Source of the DNA: Paenibacillus sp. DMB20
Lineage (GTDB): Bacteria; Bacillota; Bacilli; Paenibacillales; Paenibacillaceae
Assembly: GCF_000987955.1 (NCBI RefSeq)
Contig: NZ_LAZU01000023.1
Coordinates: 1 to 57,236, forward strand
Length of the DNA: 57,236 bases
Direction of reading: 5' to 3'
This document shows, piece by piece, positions 44,658 through 55,671 of this stretch. Below the pieces are notes generated by a model. It ran no database searches. It was not told where the DNA came from and worked only from the letters and a program-made list of their open reading frames with translations. The position numbers were made by a program, and so were the translations under genes. Position 1 is the stretch's first letter. Each line of letters begins with the position of its first letter.

Positions 44658-45668
44658 TTACTTTTTCGCAGCGTATTTACGCATATCGAACGCTACGGCA
44701 GCTACGATAATAGCTCCTTTAATAATCAGCTGCCAATACGGGCTGACGCCGATAAACGTGAGGCCGTAGTTGATGATGGTGAAAATCAGCACGCCCGCCA
44801 TCACGCCAGGCACCGTACCGATGCCGCCCGTTGTGGATACGCCGCCGACCACGCAGGCTGCGATGGCATCAAGCTCGTACATGTTTCCGTAGTTGTTCGT
44901 CGCTCCGCCGGTTCTGGCGGCTTCGAGAACGCCGGCCATGCCGTAAAGAGCCCCGGCGATGGAATAAATAATGATGAGGCTGCGCGCGACATTAATTCCC
45001 GATACGCGGGCTGCCTGGATGTTGCCGCCGATCGCGTACATATTTTTGCCCAGCCGGGTTTTATTAAAAATAACCCATACAATGCAAGCCACTCCCAAAG
45101 CGATCAGCACAATGTAAGGAACCGTGAAGTCTCCGCTGCCGATATACCCCGTACCCAAACTTTTCGTAAAATCTTCCCTAAGACCGCCGATCGGCTGGGA
45201 ATTGTTCGGTTCCATATCAAAATAAATCGAGTTGACGCCAAGCACCGCAACCATCGTGCCGAGCGTGGCAATGAACGGGGGAACATTAAACTTGGCCACG
45301 ATGACACCGTTAATGAAGCCGAACGCAATTCCTGCTGTAATCGCCAGAATTACGGGCACAATAAACCACAGCTCCGGCATGTCCGGAAAGAACGGTTTGG
45401 GATAGTCCGATTTTTGCAGCATGGAAGCCGATATGACCGCCGATAATCCCACGATTCGCCCTGCAGACAAGTCCGTGCCCCCGGTGATCAGAATAAAGGC
45501 TACGCCAAGCGCTATGATCGCCCGAGTGGAAGATTGGACCAGCACGTCGCGTAAAGACTGGATCGAAAAAAATGAAGGATCATAGACGGTTATGCCCAAA
45601 ACAAGAACGATAAGAACCAGGTATATCGCGTTCTCCGACGCAAAATGACGCATTTTCAGTGTATTCAT
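44658..45668 (-). CDS. mglC: Galactose/methyl-galactoside ABC transporter permease
   Basis: The 336-residue protein has about ten membrane segments and closely follows MglC: SSTRAIIALGVAFILITGGTDLSAG, FGFINGVIVAKFNVPPFIATLGTM, and the end segment NYGLTFIGVSPYWQLIIKGA. The EAA-like loop is in GGNIQAARVSGINV. It forms the homodimeric channel of the importer with MglA and MglB, 23 bp after mglA. The frame is intact. A related ribose system (RbsC) is less likely given the MglB partner. Confidence 0.92.
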   Translation of the reverse strand: MNTLKMRHFASENAIYLVLIVLVLGITVYDPSFFSIQSLRDVLVQSSTRAIIALGVAFILITGGTDLSAGRIVGLSAVISASMLQKSDYPKPFFPDMPELWFIVPVILAITAGIAFGFINGVIVAKFNVPPFIATLGTMVAVLGVNSIYFDMEPNNSQPIGGLREDFTKSLGTGYIGSGDFTVPYIVLIALGVACIVWVIFNKTRLGKNMYAIGGNIQAARVSGINVARSLIIIYSIAGALYGMAGVLEAARTGGATNNYGNMYELDAIAACVVGGVSTTGGIGTVPGVMAGVLIFTIINYGLTFIGVSPYWQLIIKGAIIVAAVAFDMRKYAAKK

Positions 45669-45691
45669 ACTTTTCCTCCTTCTGCCCCTTC

Positions 45692-47204
45692 CTAATGCTG
45701 TGCCGCAAGGCGCATGACGTTTTCTTCCGTTGCCTCGCCGCCTTCGAGTATTCCGGTCAGGCGTCCTTCCGACATGACCAGAATCCGGTCCGACATGCCG
45801 AGCAGTTCGGGCATTTCGGACGAGATCATAATAATGCTTTTTCCCTGCTTCGCGAGATCCGCTATAATACTGTAAATTTCAAATTTGGCGCCGACGTCGA
45901 TTCCGCGAGTCGGCTCATCCAGCAGCAGAATATCCGGTTCTGTCAGCAGCCACCGGGCCAGAAGCACCTTCTGCTGATTCCCGCCCGACAGGTTCATGAT
46001 CCGGGTGCGCTGGGAAGGCGTTTTCGTTCTTAACTTCTCGACCATTCTGGTTACATCCGCCTTTTTTTTTCTTTTCATTCAGCAGAAAATACATGTTCCT
46101 GTAATTTTTCAGATTGGCCACCGCTCCGTTTTCGTGCACGGACAGCACAGGAAATATCCCCGTTGCGCGTCTTTCTTCCGTCAAAAGGGCAAACCCTTGT
46201 TTTTTGGCATCCTCCGGCGATTTGATGTTCACTTCACGTCCCTTCAGCAAAATGTTTCCCGATGCAATTTCCCGGAGCCCGAACAGCGCCTCGATCAGTT
46301 CCGTCCTCTGGGCACCCACCAAACCGCCAATCCCAAGAATCTCTCCGCGGCGAAGCGAGAATGTAACACTCCTAAAAGATTTCGGAATGATCGAAGTCAG
46401 ATTCCGTACCTCCAGCAGTACTTCGCCCGGCACATGCTCCCGCTCGGGGAAGCGCCGCGTCAGATCGCGGCCCACCATTTTGGATATGATCGAATCGGTC
46501 GTCAGCTCCGCTGCCGGCCAAGTCCCGATCTTCCTGCCGTCCCGCATGATCGTGACGTCATCCGAGATTTGCAGAATTTCCTCCATTTTGTGGGAGATAT
46601 AAATTATTGCGACTCCGCGCTCCTTCAAATCCCTGATAATTCGGAACAAATGATCGACCTCGACGGCGGTCAAAGAAGATGTAGGCTCATCCATGACGAT
46701 AACGCGGGAACGGTATGATACCGCTTTAGCGATTTCTATGGACTGCACCCTGGAAACGGATAACCTGCCGACCTTGATATCGGGATCGATGTCAATGCCT
46801 AGATCGTGGAATAACTCCACCGTGTCTTGTTTCATCTTTTTGTGGTCTACGAACTGAAACGGCCCGTATCCGACCGTCGGGAATCGGCCAAGCCAAATAT
46901 TCTCCATAACACTCCTAAACGGGATCGGGTGAAGCTCCTGATGAATCATCGAGATGCCCAGAATTAGCGCATCTTTGGAATTCCGGATCACCACCTTCCC
47001 GCCGTTCAGATAGATCTCCCCGCCTTCCGGCTCATAAATTCCGAACAGGCATTTCATGAGCGTGGATTTGCCTGCTCCGTTTTCCCCCATCAGGGCATGT
47101 ACCGTACCCGGTCTCACCTTAAGCGTCACTCCGTCAAGCGCCTTAACCCCGGGAAATTCCTTGGTGATGTCGTTCATCTCAAGCAAAAAAGGATGCTCCG
47201 ACAT
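45692..47204 (-). CDS. mglA: Galactose ABC transporter ATPase, broken by a +1 insertion
   Basis: Nine T (46062-46070) should be eight: repair joins LNEKKKK to [13 protein letters not shown] and gives 503 residues. Two ABC cassettes: the N-terminal one has [26 protein letters not shown] and [11 protein letters not shown]; the C-terminal one has a degenerate Walker A ([15 protein letters not shown]), signature [13 protein letters not shown] and [13 protein letters not shown]. This is the standard MglA/RbsA layout. It powers sugar import with MglC. The break falls between the cassettes. Confidence 0.92.
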
Positions 47205-47345
47205 GAGTTTCCCCTCCTTTGTTCCGTTTTCGTTGCTTCAATCCCGTACCCGAATGAGAGAGCCGCTATATTGCCCCAACGCCACAGCTCCAAAAATAAA
47301 GGAGCAGACTGCCGTCCGCTCCCGCCTGCAATTTTAAGAAAGGCC

Positions 47346-48378
47346 TTATTTAGCTTCATCCATGTTGTCTTTCGTAATTTTTTTTATAGGAGATCCAAAT
47401 GTATTGATTATCCGTGATTTCATAGCCCACGTTTTCCATGGTCGGCGATTCGCCTTTGGCCAGCAAAGAAGCCAGCACGACGGAGGCTTTCCCCTGATTG
47501 GCGGCATCGTTCAAAACCGTTCCAAGCAGGGTCCCTTCCTTGAGCGCTTCGAGAGCCGGAGCGGTTGCATCCACGCCCACGACCGGCATCGTTTTATCGC
47601 CTTTGAAATAGCCCGCCGCTTTCAGTGCCTCGATTGCTCCGAGCGCCATGTCGTCGTTGTTCGCCAGCACGGCTTCGATTTTATCCCCATGGGCTGACAG
47701 GAAGGCAGCCATCTTCTCCTGGCCTTTGACGCGGTCCCACATGCCTGTATCCTCGGCGACTTTTTCCACCTTGATGCCTGCGTTAACGATGGCATCCACG
47801 GAAAACTTCGTGCGAAGCTCCGCGTCCTGATGACCCGGCTCGCCCATCAGCATCACGTACTGCAGAACGCCGTCCCCGTTCTTATCGGCCTTCGGATTGG
47901 CTTTCCAATAATCGGCGATCAGTTCGCCGGACATCGTTCCCGATTCCGCTGCTTTCGCGCCAACGTAGTAAACCTTCTCCCATTTCTTCATATCTTCCGG
48001 CAGCGGCTCGCGGTTCAGGAACACGACGGGCGTATCCGCCGCTTTAGCTTTATCGATAATGACTCCCGCAGCCGTCCGGTCGACCGGGTTGATCACCAGA
48101 GCATCCGATTTTTTGCTGATGAACAAATCAATTTTGTCGTTTTGGGTCGGCTGGGAGTTTTGGCTGTCCACGATATCGACGGAAGCGACCCCTTCGGCAT
48201 TCTCTTTGATGGAATTCCGGACGCCGGTCATAAAGGTGTCGTCGAATTTATAAATCGCGACTCCGACCTTCGGGTCTTTGTCCCCGCTTCCTTCCTTGCT
48301 TCCCGTGCCGGAACAGCCGGCAAGCGCGCCCCCGAGCAGAGCTCCGGCGAGCAGTACGGATGTTGCTTTTTTCATCAT
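47346..48378 (-). CDS. mglB: Galactose/glucose-binding lipoprotein, C-terminus shifted by a +1 insertion
   Basis: A lipobox LAGC is near residue 22 and two Met starts follow GGAGG (48378 or 48375). The sequence tracks E. coli MglB throughout: GVAIYKFDDTFMTGVR, SQNSQPTQNDKIDLFISK, MLMGEPGHQDAE and ANNDDMALGAIEALKAAGYF, where Asn-Asp-Asp lines the sugar pocket. Eight T (47378-47385) should be seven, which replaces the tail NYERQHG by KITKDNMDEAK and ends at 47346 with 343 residues. It delivers galactose or glucose to MglAC. The promoter carries a perfect cre. Confidence 0.93.
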
Positions 48379-48418
48379 GCAGACCTCCTGTTTATCTTTT
48401 CAATTATCAGACCGGAAT

Positions 48419-48496
48419 TTGTTTACGCTTTCATTATTGCGGATTCCACTTCGCTTCTTAATACAAAATTCTCATCAGTTCTATAAAAATTCTCAT
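48419..48496 (-). promoter_or_regulatory. mglBAC promoter: activator direct repeats and perfect cre
   Basis: On the minus strand ATGAGAATTTT occurs at 48486-48496 and again at 48465-48475, exactly 21 bp apart (two helix turns), a pattern suited to an AraC-type activator. TTAAGA (48456-48461) and AATAAT (48433-48438) with 17 bp spacing follow. ATGAAAGCGTAAACAA (48419-48434) matches the cre consensus at every position and overlaps the -10 region. Confidence 0.75.
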
Positions 48497-48515
48497 GTGT
48501 TTATGTTCTTCATTT

Positions 48516-48543
48516 AAAAACGGAATGCTTCAGAAGCACTCCG
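48516..48543 (-). terminator. Terminator after the regulatory binding protein
   Basis: On the minus strand CGGAGTGCTTC pairs with GAAGCATTCCG, followed by TTTTT. It separates the sensor operon from mglBAC. Confidence 0.7.
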
Positions 48544-48550
48544 CTTTCGA

Positions 48551-49516
48551 TTATCGGACAAATGGGAATAGCTGTTTCTGGTTCTCGGGCCACAGCATGT
48601 TGACCAGATCGATCATTTTGGTCGGCGTTTCCACCATTTCCGGAACTTTATTGCCTTTTAGCGCTTCAACCGCATGCTGCACAGCCAAATACCCGTTGCT
48701 GAAGGGGTTCTGGATCAGCGTGGCCTGAACGATCCCATCCTGGAGCAGGCCGATGATTTCAGGAGTACTGTCAAAGGTGACCAGCTTGACTTTGCCGCCG
48801 AGCCCAAGATCCTTGACCTCCCGGGCCGCCCCCACGGAGGAAACGCTGTTCAATGTGATGATTCCGTCCAAATCATGGGTTCGGATCATTCTCCTTGTAA
48901 TGCTGGATGCCAAGTCCTCATCGGAACCGGAATAACCGATCTCCATCAGTTCGATACCGGGAAAACGGGCGATATAATCCGTCAGCCCCTCAAGGCGTTC
49001 CTCCTCGTCATAAGCTCCTTTTACAAAGCTTACGACACCGATTTTTCCGGTACCGCCAAGCAGCTTGACCATCCGTTCCGCCACTTTCTGCCCCGCTTCG
49101 TAGTTATTCGCTCCAATTCGGGTTTCCACTCTGGCCGAGGCCACGTTCGCGTCCAAGGATATAACCGGGATTCCGTTATATGCCGCTTTATCCGCCGCTT
49201 GCCCAAGCTCCATATAATCGCTGGCAGCCAGCACGATCGCGTCAGTCTGCCGCTCGATGGCGTTCTCCACCATCTCGATCTGTCCTTCAATGTCGTCCTC
49301 GTTGGCCGGCGCATCGAAACGCAGCTCCACGTCAAATTCCTTTGCCGCGACTTGCGCGCCCATTTTCACGGTTTTCCAGTATTCCCCGCGATTCATCTTG
49401 ACGATCATATCGATGCGTCGAGTGCCTTGCTTCTGGCTATCCGGCGCATCTCCGGAACAGCCGGTTATGCCCAGAAACATGACGGCAGCCAATATGTTGG
49501 CTATTGATCGTTTCAT
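48551..49516 (-). CDS. LacI/MglB-type sugar-binding lipoprotein, probably a sensor component
   Basis: The 321-residue protein has lipobox ITGC (residue about 20). The type I periplasmic-binding fold is seen in KMNRGEYWKTVKMGAQVAAKE, AIVLAASDYMELGQAADKAA, GIPVISLDANV and LDGIITLNSVSSVGAA. It starts within four bases of the sensor-kinase stop, so it belongs to the regulator operon, not the transporter operon. In XylFII-LytS-type systems such a protein hands the sugar signal to the kinase; the same role is proposed here for the mgl sugar. Confidence 0.85.
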   Translation of the reverse strand: MKRSIANILAAVMFLGITGCSGDAPDSQKQGTRRIDMIVKMNRGEYWKTVKMGAQVAAKEFDVELRFDAPANEDDIEGQIEMVENAIERQTDAIVLAASDYMELGQAADKAAYNGIPVISLDANVASARVETRIGANNYEAGQKVAERMVKLLGGTGKIGVVSFVKGAYDEEERLEGLTDYIARFPGIELMEIGYSGSDEDLASSITRRMIRTHDLDGIITLNSVSSVGAAREVKDLGLGGKVKLVTFDSTPEIIGLLQDGIVQATLIQNPFSNGYLAVQHAVEALKGNKVPEMVETPTKMIDLVNMLWPENQKQLFPFVR

Positions 49517-51322
49517 GAAGAAAGCCTCCTCTCCGCCGGACCGGTGTCCAGTTGCACGGGGAGGGTCACCGTAACGGTGGTTCCCTCTTCCCTCTCGCTC
49601 TCAAAAGCAAGCCCGTAAGCCTGGCCGTAAGCCAGACGAATACGCTCTTGGACGTTTTGAACGCCCACCCCCGATCCTCTCTTGCTGTCCGGGCAACCGT
49701 TCAATACAGACACCAGCTTTTCGGGCGACATTCCCAAACCGTTATCCGTTATCATGATTTGAACATTCCCCTCAACTCGACGCGCCTCGATACGTATCAT
49801 GCCGGGCCCATACAATTCCTCCAGACCGTGCACAATCGCATTTTCAACCAAAGGCTGCAGGATCAGCTTTAAGGTCAGGCAGTCCAGCACCTGCTCCTCC
49901 GCATCAATGGTGAATCGAAACTTGTTCTTGTAGCGGATGTTCTGGATAATCAGATAATTGCGGACATGCTCCAGCTCTTCGCGCACCGTAATAATATGAC
50001 TGCCTTTGCTAAGGCTGATCCGGAACAGCTTGGACAATGAGGTAATGGTCTTGACAACCTCTTCATTCCTCCCGCTTTCCGCAAGCCGTATAACGGAATT
50101 CAGCGTGTTGTACAAAAAATGCGGATTGATCTGGGCCTGCAGAACATCCAGTTCGCTTTTCCGCTTGGCCTCCTGCTCCCGGATGATCTGCTGCATCAGC
50201 TCCCGGATCCGCTGCACCATCAAGTTGAAACGATGGGACACACGCTCCACCTCCACAAAACCCTGCACGTCTACCGACGATGAGAAATCGCCCCGTTCCA
50301 CCTTTTTCACCGATTTTTCAAGACGGCGGATCGGCTTGGAGATTTTGGCGGATACGAAAACGGAAATGACCACCACAAAAGCGAGCACCACCGCAAGAAA
50401 CCAAATCAGGAACTCTCCCAGATCCCTCTTGGTCGTCACGATTTCATCCGGGTAGGCCACGCCGACAATCTTCCAGCGGATGGGGCGAACCGACCGGACC
50501 GTGATGTATCGCTCTTCCCCAGTCGAATGGTCGGTATAACTGCCGAAACTATAGTTTAGAGCGGTCTCCAAGTTTTCGTACTTCAAGCCGGCGTGGATCA
50601 ACTGCTGCTGTGGATGATACACGATATTGCCAACCGAATCCGTGATGTAGGCATAGCCTTTTTTTGCCGAGGCTTACGCGGGAGCTGAGCTCGTCAATCG
50701 TACGAAAATTAATGTCCACCAGGAGCACTCCCGTTTTCTTTTGACCTTGGGATGTATATGTGACCGTTTTGCTCATGGACACGACCCATTTGTACTGCCC
50801 CGCGTACAGATTTTGGATATGAGGGGCCGAAATCAGCCATTTTCCCGGCTCCCTCACGGATGTCTCAAACCAGCTTTGGGAGGTTAGCCCGGTATTGCGC
50901 ATCATCGGAAGCTCAGGCACGTGAATGACAGGTTCGCCTTTCGGGGTGAAAAGAGCAATCGACACCAGATCCTCCCTCGTTTGCAGCAGGGTGGACAACT
51001 GCCCGTAAAGAGGGCCGTCTCCGACTTCAAGTGCGCTGTCGAACTGTTCTTCCACCACGGCGTAAATATCCTGCATGCCTTTTACGTAAGTTTCCAGATT
51101 GCTCTTTACCTGATCGATAATTTGCTGAATATTCAAATAAGCATTGTCTTCGGCGGTCCTGGAAAATTTATCGTACAACAGAAAACTGACGGCAAGCACA
51201 ACCAGCATCGTGACGATGGAAAAAAGAAAGGTGATCATGACCTGAATGCTCCTCAGGCGGATTGCCATCAGGTCGCACAGCCTTTTTTTCCAATAAAACA
51301 AACCATTTTCGTCCCGCTTCAT
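49513..51322 (-). CDS. YesM/LytS-type sensor histidine kinase, broken by a +1 insertion
   Basis: Seven T (50659-50665) should be six: repair joins VSLGKK to GYAYITDSVGNIVYH and gives 602 residues. Order: membrane segment (about 24-45), extracytoplasmic dCache-like domain (about 50-300), second membrane segment, HAMP (SAKISKPIRRLEKSVKKVERGDF), His-kinase motif QINPHFLYNTLNSVIRLAES with the phospho-accepting His, then HATPase with DNGLGMSPEKL and GSGVGVQNVQERI. It pairs with the response regulator upstream and the binding protein downstream to sense sugar outside the cell. Confidence 0.92.
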
Positions 51323-51328
51323 CCGGCT

Positions 51329-52975
51329 CTACCCCTCTCCCGACAAGCGGTACTCTTTCGGGGACAGGCCAAACTTCTTCCGAAAGCAGAAGCTGAAATA
51401 ATTCGGATCCGAAAATCCGGTTTTTTCCGCAATTTCAAAAGCCTTTAACTCCGTTGTCCGCAGCAGCTTTTTGGCCGCCTCCAATCGCACAAACATCAAA
51501 TAGGTAACAAACGTCATTCCCGTTTCCTTTTTAAAAATGGTGCTGAAATAGCCCGTGCTGATATGCAGCTGTCTGCAAACTTCCCCGATGGACAGCTCAT
51601 TGTCCGCGTAATGCCTTTGCACATACGCCTTGGCATCTTCCACCGAGGAGCGGGTACTTGAAGTTCGGCCGCTTTCAAATTTGCAGGCTAGTTGTGCACA
51701 TATGTCCTTCAGCCGTTCCTTTAAATGTTCCGGTCCCGTAAAAGAGGAAAATTCGGACAGCGGATTGCTGCCTGGACCGAACAGTTCCTGCGGGTCGGTT
51801 CCGCTCTCCTTGGCGAGCCGGAGAACCACCGCCATCAGTTCAAGCCAATAAATCTGGTAGTCCTGGATGGAGGCTGTTACCGATTTATGTTGATCAAACA
51901 GTTCTTCAACCACGCGCGAGCGTTCCTCCCCGGTTCCTACCTTAATGCCGCGAATCAGCTGTTGTTCCATGAAACCGTCCAAACTCAGCCTCTCCCGCCG
52001 CGCACCTGATGTTTCGACGTCGTGGATCCAGATAACCTTGCCGCCTCCCATAACAAGCCGGTAGTCCAGGGCCTGCCTCGCATCCCGATAAGATTGATGC
52101 AAACGGCTTACTTCCTCCATCACGGACCCCACGCCGATCGTGATGCTCCGATGGAGAAAACGCACCACCTTGTCGCGAATCAATTCCAGCAGCCGCAGCG
52201 TTCTTCGGGGGACTTCATCCGTGTCGCGAAGACGGCAGGCAATCAGGGCAATGTCCTCTCCTGCCATAAACACCAAATGATCCGGCGTATCGGCACACAG
52301 CTCCTCCGCAATGTTGCGTACGGCAAACAGCTGCAAGCTCCGGCTTTCCCGGCCAGTCCCAAGAATCGAGGCCTGCTGATGCCCCGGAGGATCAACCTGA
52401 ACCGGAGCATCAAGAGAGATCACCGAAGCCAGATACGGTCCCTCCGTCAGATCCATTCCGAGCGTGTCCCGCTTTTCCCGGATATCCTTCTTCGAAATGC
52501 GGCCGGATACCAGTTCGGCCAGAAACAGCTCTCTTAAAACAGGCAGGCTTCTTTGGTAATGCTCCCGCAGCAGCTGGATATTTTCCTTTTCAACGGTTTC
52601 CAGTTCGATTTGTTCTTTCACTTTCCGCAGTATATCAACCAACTCCCCGGCGGAAAACGGTTTCAGGACATATTCGTCGATCTGCAGCCTTATCGCCCGG
52701 CGGGCATATTCAAACTCGTCATAGCCCGTTAAAATAATGATTTTTGTCAAGGGATACGTCTCCCTGACCCATTCGGCAAGCTGAAGGCCGTCCATAAAAG
52801 GCATATGGATATCCGTCACGACGACGTCCGGCCGACTCTTTTCGATCATCTCCATGGCTTCGCGCCCGTTCTCCGCCCGATCCGTGACCAGAAATCCGTT
52901 TCCTTCCCAGTCGATCTGCCGGATCAGCCCCTCTCTGACATCCTCTTCGTCATCGACCAATATCAGCTTTAGCAT
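51329..52975 (-). CDS. YesN-type response regulator with AraC DNA-binding domain
   Basis: The 548-residue protein has a receiver domain at residues 1-120 (LVDDEEDVREGL; phospho-acceptor Asp55 in VVTDIHMPFMDG; Lys in YVLKPF). A middle region of about 290 residues resembles the YesN linker. Two AraC helix-turn-helix motifs lie at about 445-548 (SIGEVCRQLHISTGYFSTIF; FEIAEKTGFSDPNYFSFCF). Seven bp separate it from the kinase. The direct repeats before mglB are its best candidate target. A second possible target is its own operon. Confidence 0.93.
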   Translation of the reverse strand: MLKLILVDDEEDVREGLIRQIDWEGNGFLVTDRAENGREAMEMIEKSRPDVVVTDIHMPFMDGLQLAEWVRETYPLTKIIILTGYDEFEYARRAIRLQIDEYVLKPFSAGELVDILRKVKEQIELETVEKENIQLLREHYQRSLPVLRELFLAELVSGRISKKDIREKRDTLGMDLTEGPYLASVISLDAPVQVDPPGHQQASILGTGRESRSLQLFAVRNIAEELCADTPDHLVFMAGEDIALIACRLRDTDEVPRRTLRLLELIRDKVVRFLHRSITIGVGSVMEEVSRLHQSYRDARQALDYRLVMGGGKVIWIHDVETSGARRERLSLDGFMEQQLIRGIKVGTGEERSRVVEELFDQHKSVTASIQDYQIYWLELMAVVLRLAKESGTDPQELFGPGSNPLSEFSSFTGPEHLKERLKDICAQLACKFESGRTSSTRSSVEDAKAYVQRHYADNELSIGEVCRQLHISTGYFSTIFKKETGMTFVTYLMFVRLEAAKKLLRTTELKAFEIAEKTGFSDPNYFSFCFRKKFGLSPKEYRLSGEG

Positions 52976-53152
52976 ATTTTTTCTTCCTTTACTTGTTTTT
53001 CAGCCCGGAAATCCCGCTGCCAACACCAGGATGTAACCGATTTCCATAAAAAGGCTTGTCTGGATTGTATATCAATCCCCGATTCACTGTAAACAAGCAG
53101 AAACGACTTCGTCTTCCCTCTAATGGACGATAGCGTATCTCATATTTTAAAA

Positions 53153-53182
53153 GAAAAACCCGGCCCCAAATGGGACCGGGTG
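53153..53182 (-). terminator. Rho-independent terminator
   Basis: On the minus strand ACCCGGTCCC, ATTT loop, GGGGCCGGGT, then TTTTTC, after the GNAT gene. Confidence 0.9.
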
Positions 53183-53198
53183 GAGAAAAAGCGGCGGT

Positions 53199-53660
53199 TT
53201 ACAGATGCTTTATAAACTGATAACCCGCTTTTTCAAATCCGATATGTTCGAAAAATGCATGTGCCGGGGCCAAACCTTCCCGGTTGCCGCTTTTGAGAAA
53301 CAAGAGGTTGCTTCCCTGCTGTTTTCCCCAGTTCTCTCCGCTGCGAACCAATCGTTTACCGATGCCTTGGCTGCAGCAGCTTGAGGTAACAATCAACGAA
53401 GTAATTTGAGTGGCCGTTTCGGCCTTTACGAAGGATTTAACTTGACGAAGCATAATCATGCCGATGACCTTCCCGTCCAGCTCCGCAATCAAATTGCAGT
53501 ACAGCGGGTTGGCCGCCATCGTCTCCATCCGTTCACGCATCACATTCAGCGTCGTGGGATAATTCAATTCGCGCATCAGGGACGTGACAGACTCCAAATC
53601 TTTCTCCTCAAACGTTCGAATCAGCAGTGCAGGCGCAGACAAAACGCTTTCCATGCTCAT
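53199..53660 (-). CDS. GNAT N-acetyltransferase
   Basis: The 153-residue protein has the acetyl-CoA loop SSCCSQGIGKRLVRSGENWG (residues about 92-111) and the end segment HAFFEHIGFEKAGYQFIKHL, both typical of the family. The start MSMESVL follows GAGGG. The substrate is unknown. It is a single-gene unit with its own terminator, upstream of the yesN-like gene and on the same strand. Confidence 0.88.
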   Translation of the reverse strand: MSMESVLSAPALLIRTFEEKDLESVTSLMRELNYPTTLNVMRERMETMAANPLYCNLIAELDGKVIGMIMLRQVKSFVKAETATQITSLIVTSSCCSQGIGKRLVRSGENWGKQQGSNLLFLKSGNREGLAPAHAFFEHIGFEKAGYQFIKHL

Positions 53661-53916
53661 TATACCCTCATGCTTCCCTTCTACTATAATATGATATTAA
53701 CTCTCCACATCCTCTATTTTCCCGGTTTCTGAATCAGATTGCAAGTATAAAGCGACAAATTTCTGCTTAATTAGCCAAGTTTCCTATCGCTAATTATTTC
53801 CTCTAACCTCAGGTTTCGTGGTTCAAGTCTTATCCTGGTCGTCATATCCGTTGGACTGCATCCTTGGTATTATGGCTTCGAGCCTTCGCTCAGTGCCATG
53901 TCCCTGGCCGGGGAGG

Positions 53917-55651
53917 TTATTGCATATGCGCATGAATCGTTTCCTTGCGGATGATTGTCCTGATTTTGGCCGTAAATGCCGCTTTTGCAACGGCATAAAT
54001 GATTTGCATCACCACAAATATAGCCACCACAATGAAAACGTTCGTTTGAAATGGCATATAATCGCCCGTTTGCATGGACAGGCTTCTCTGGATTTGCCGA
54101 CATATAACGATACCCGGGTACAGCATGAGCAGGAACGCGGCAGCGATAATCGGCCCGAACACGCCAATGAGCATGTTATTGATTTCTTTCGGCCGGTATC
54201 CCAATAAGCTTAAAATTAAAATTTCCCGGGTACTGTCCTGGAAATTCAGAAGCAGTACCAAATAGATTAAAATACCTCCCGCAATGCAGCCGAGCAGTTG
54301 GTTGATCACCGCGCTCATCCGGTTCGAAACCGCCGCTTTGTCCAGGGCAAACAGCCGCTCCTCTTCGGTTATGACCCGTCCGCTCGGAACGGAGTGCACA
54401 TCGTTGCTTAACAATCCGTTATACGATGATTTCTCTACATTCATCCATTCGGCCAATTGCTCTTTATTCATATAAATACGATTCGATTCCGCGTTTGCCG
54501 CCACGTCGGAGACGATCGCCGAATAGCGCTTGTTTGAGACATTTAGGGTGACCGTATCCCCTTTCTTGACTCCATAGATCTCCTCAAGGCCGGGGCCGAT
54601 CCAGATTTCATTGCCTTGGGGCTTAGATAAGCGTTGACCGTTTTGATTGTATAGCGTTAATAAATCTCCACCGTCCGTCAAACCGATCAATTGCTGCCGA
54701 ACAGGCTCCTTGCGGTTGCTCGTCATAACGGATGCCGAAGTCTCAAGGTACAAAACTGAACCTGCATACGCCCCTACGTCTTGACCAAGCGCGTTCAATT
54801 TCACGTCAAAGGAATAATGACGGCCATTCGTCTGCGATTCATAAACTTTATTGCTGCTTAAATAGAGTGAAATGCTCATGATAAAAAGAGTGACGCTGAC
54901 CCCGACGGCAATCACGCTCAAAACAAGCGTCGCCGGTTTACGGAAAACGATTCGCACGGGGAACCGTTTGCTTTCCGGCATGGCCGCAGAAATCCGGTCG
55001 GCAATTCGAACCAGCAGCGCCGATTCTTTTCTTCTCAGCGTTCCTTTGATCAGCAAGGCCGGCTCTTTTTTGAAAAACACTTTGCAAGAATGGGCGGTTG
55101 TCAAACCAGCCGCCAATATAACCGGAATTACGCCGATAAAGAAACTGCTTGTTTGAATGCCCTTTTTCACATCCGATATGCCGTAGGAAGCGGTATACGC
55201 ATCCAACAACACGCCCGACAGCATCCAGCCGAACAGCATGCCCGTCAATGCGGCAGAGGCGGACAAAGCAATCGTGAGATATAGATAAACCCGTGCAATG
55301 GTCAAATCCGCAAATCCCAAGGCTTGAAAGCAGCCCATTTTTTGCAAATGCCGTTTAAAATAAAACGTGTAGAATAGATGCACCACAAAAGCGCTCAGCA
55401 TTAAAAAGCATAATAAAAAACGTCCATGCGAGAGCCCCGTTGGCCTGCAGGCCCGTAAGAAAATCGCTCTGATTCTTCGAAAGCGTCCTGCCGGACCGAA
55501 CCAGTTCCTGCAAGCCGTCCCTATTGCTATCGATCGAAAACTGGACAAAGAAATACATGAATGAAGTCAACGACATGAAAAGATAGAGCAGAATGATGTA
55601 ACTTCTATTATTCAACAGGCTCTTATAAACTTCCTTATACAGATACTTCAT
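53917..55651 (-). CDS. FtsX-like ABC exporter permease, broken by a +1 insertion
   Basis: The start is probably the ATG at 55651 after GAAGGGAACC (MKYLYKEVYKSLLNNRSY); an ATG at 55675 overlaps the ATPase stop. The frame shifts at five A (55403-55407) or six A (55415-55420); removing one base restores a membrane segment and a 577-residue protein. It has an N-terminal membrane segment, a cluster of segments around 55-250, a large extracytoplasmic region (about 235-410) and C-terminal FtsX-type segments. It pairs with the ATPase in an efflux or antimicrobial-peptide system and is controlled by the TetR gene. Confidence 0.82.
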
Positions 55652-55671
55652 GGTTCCCTTCGTTCCCGACA

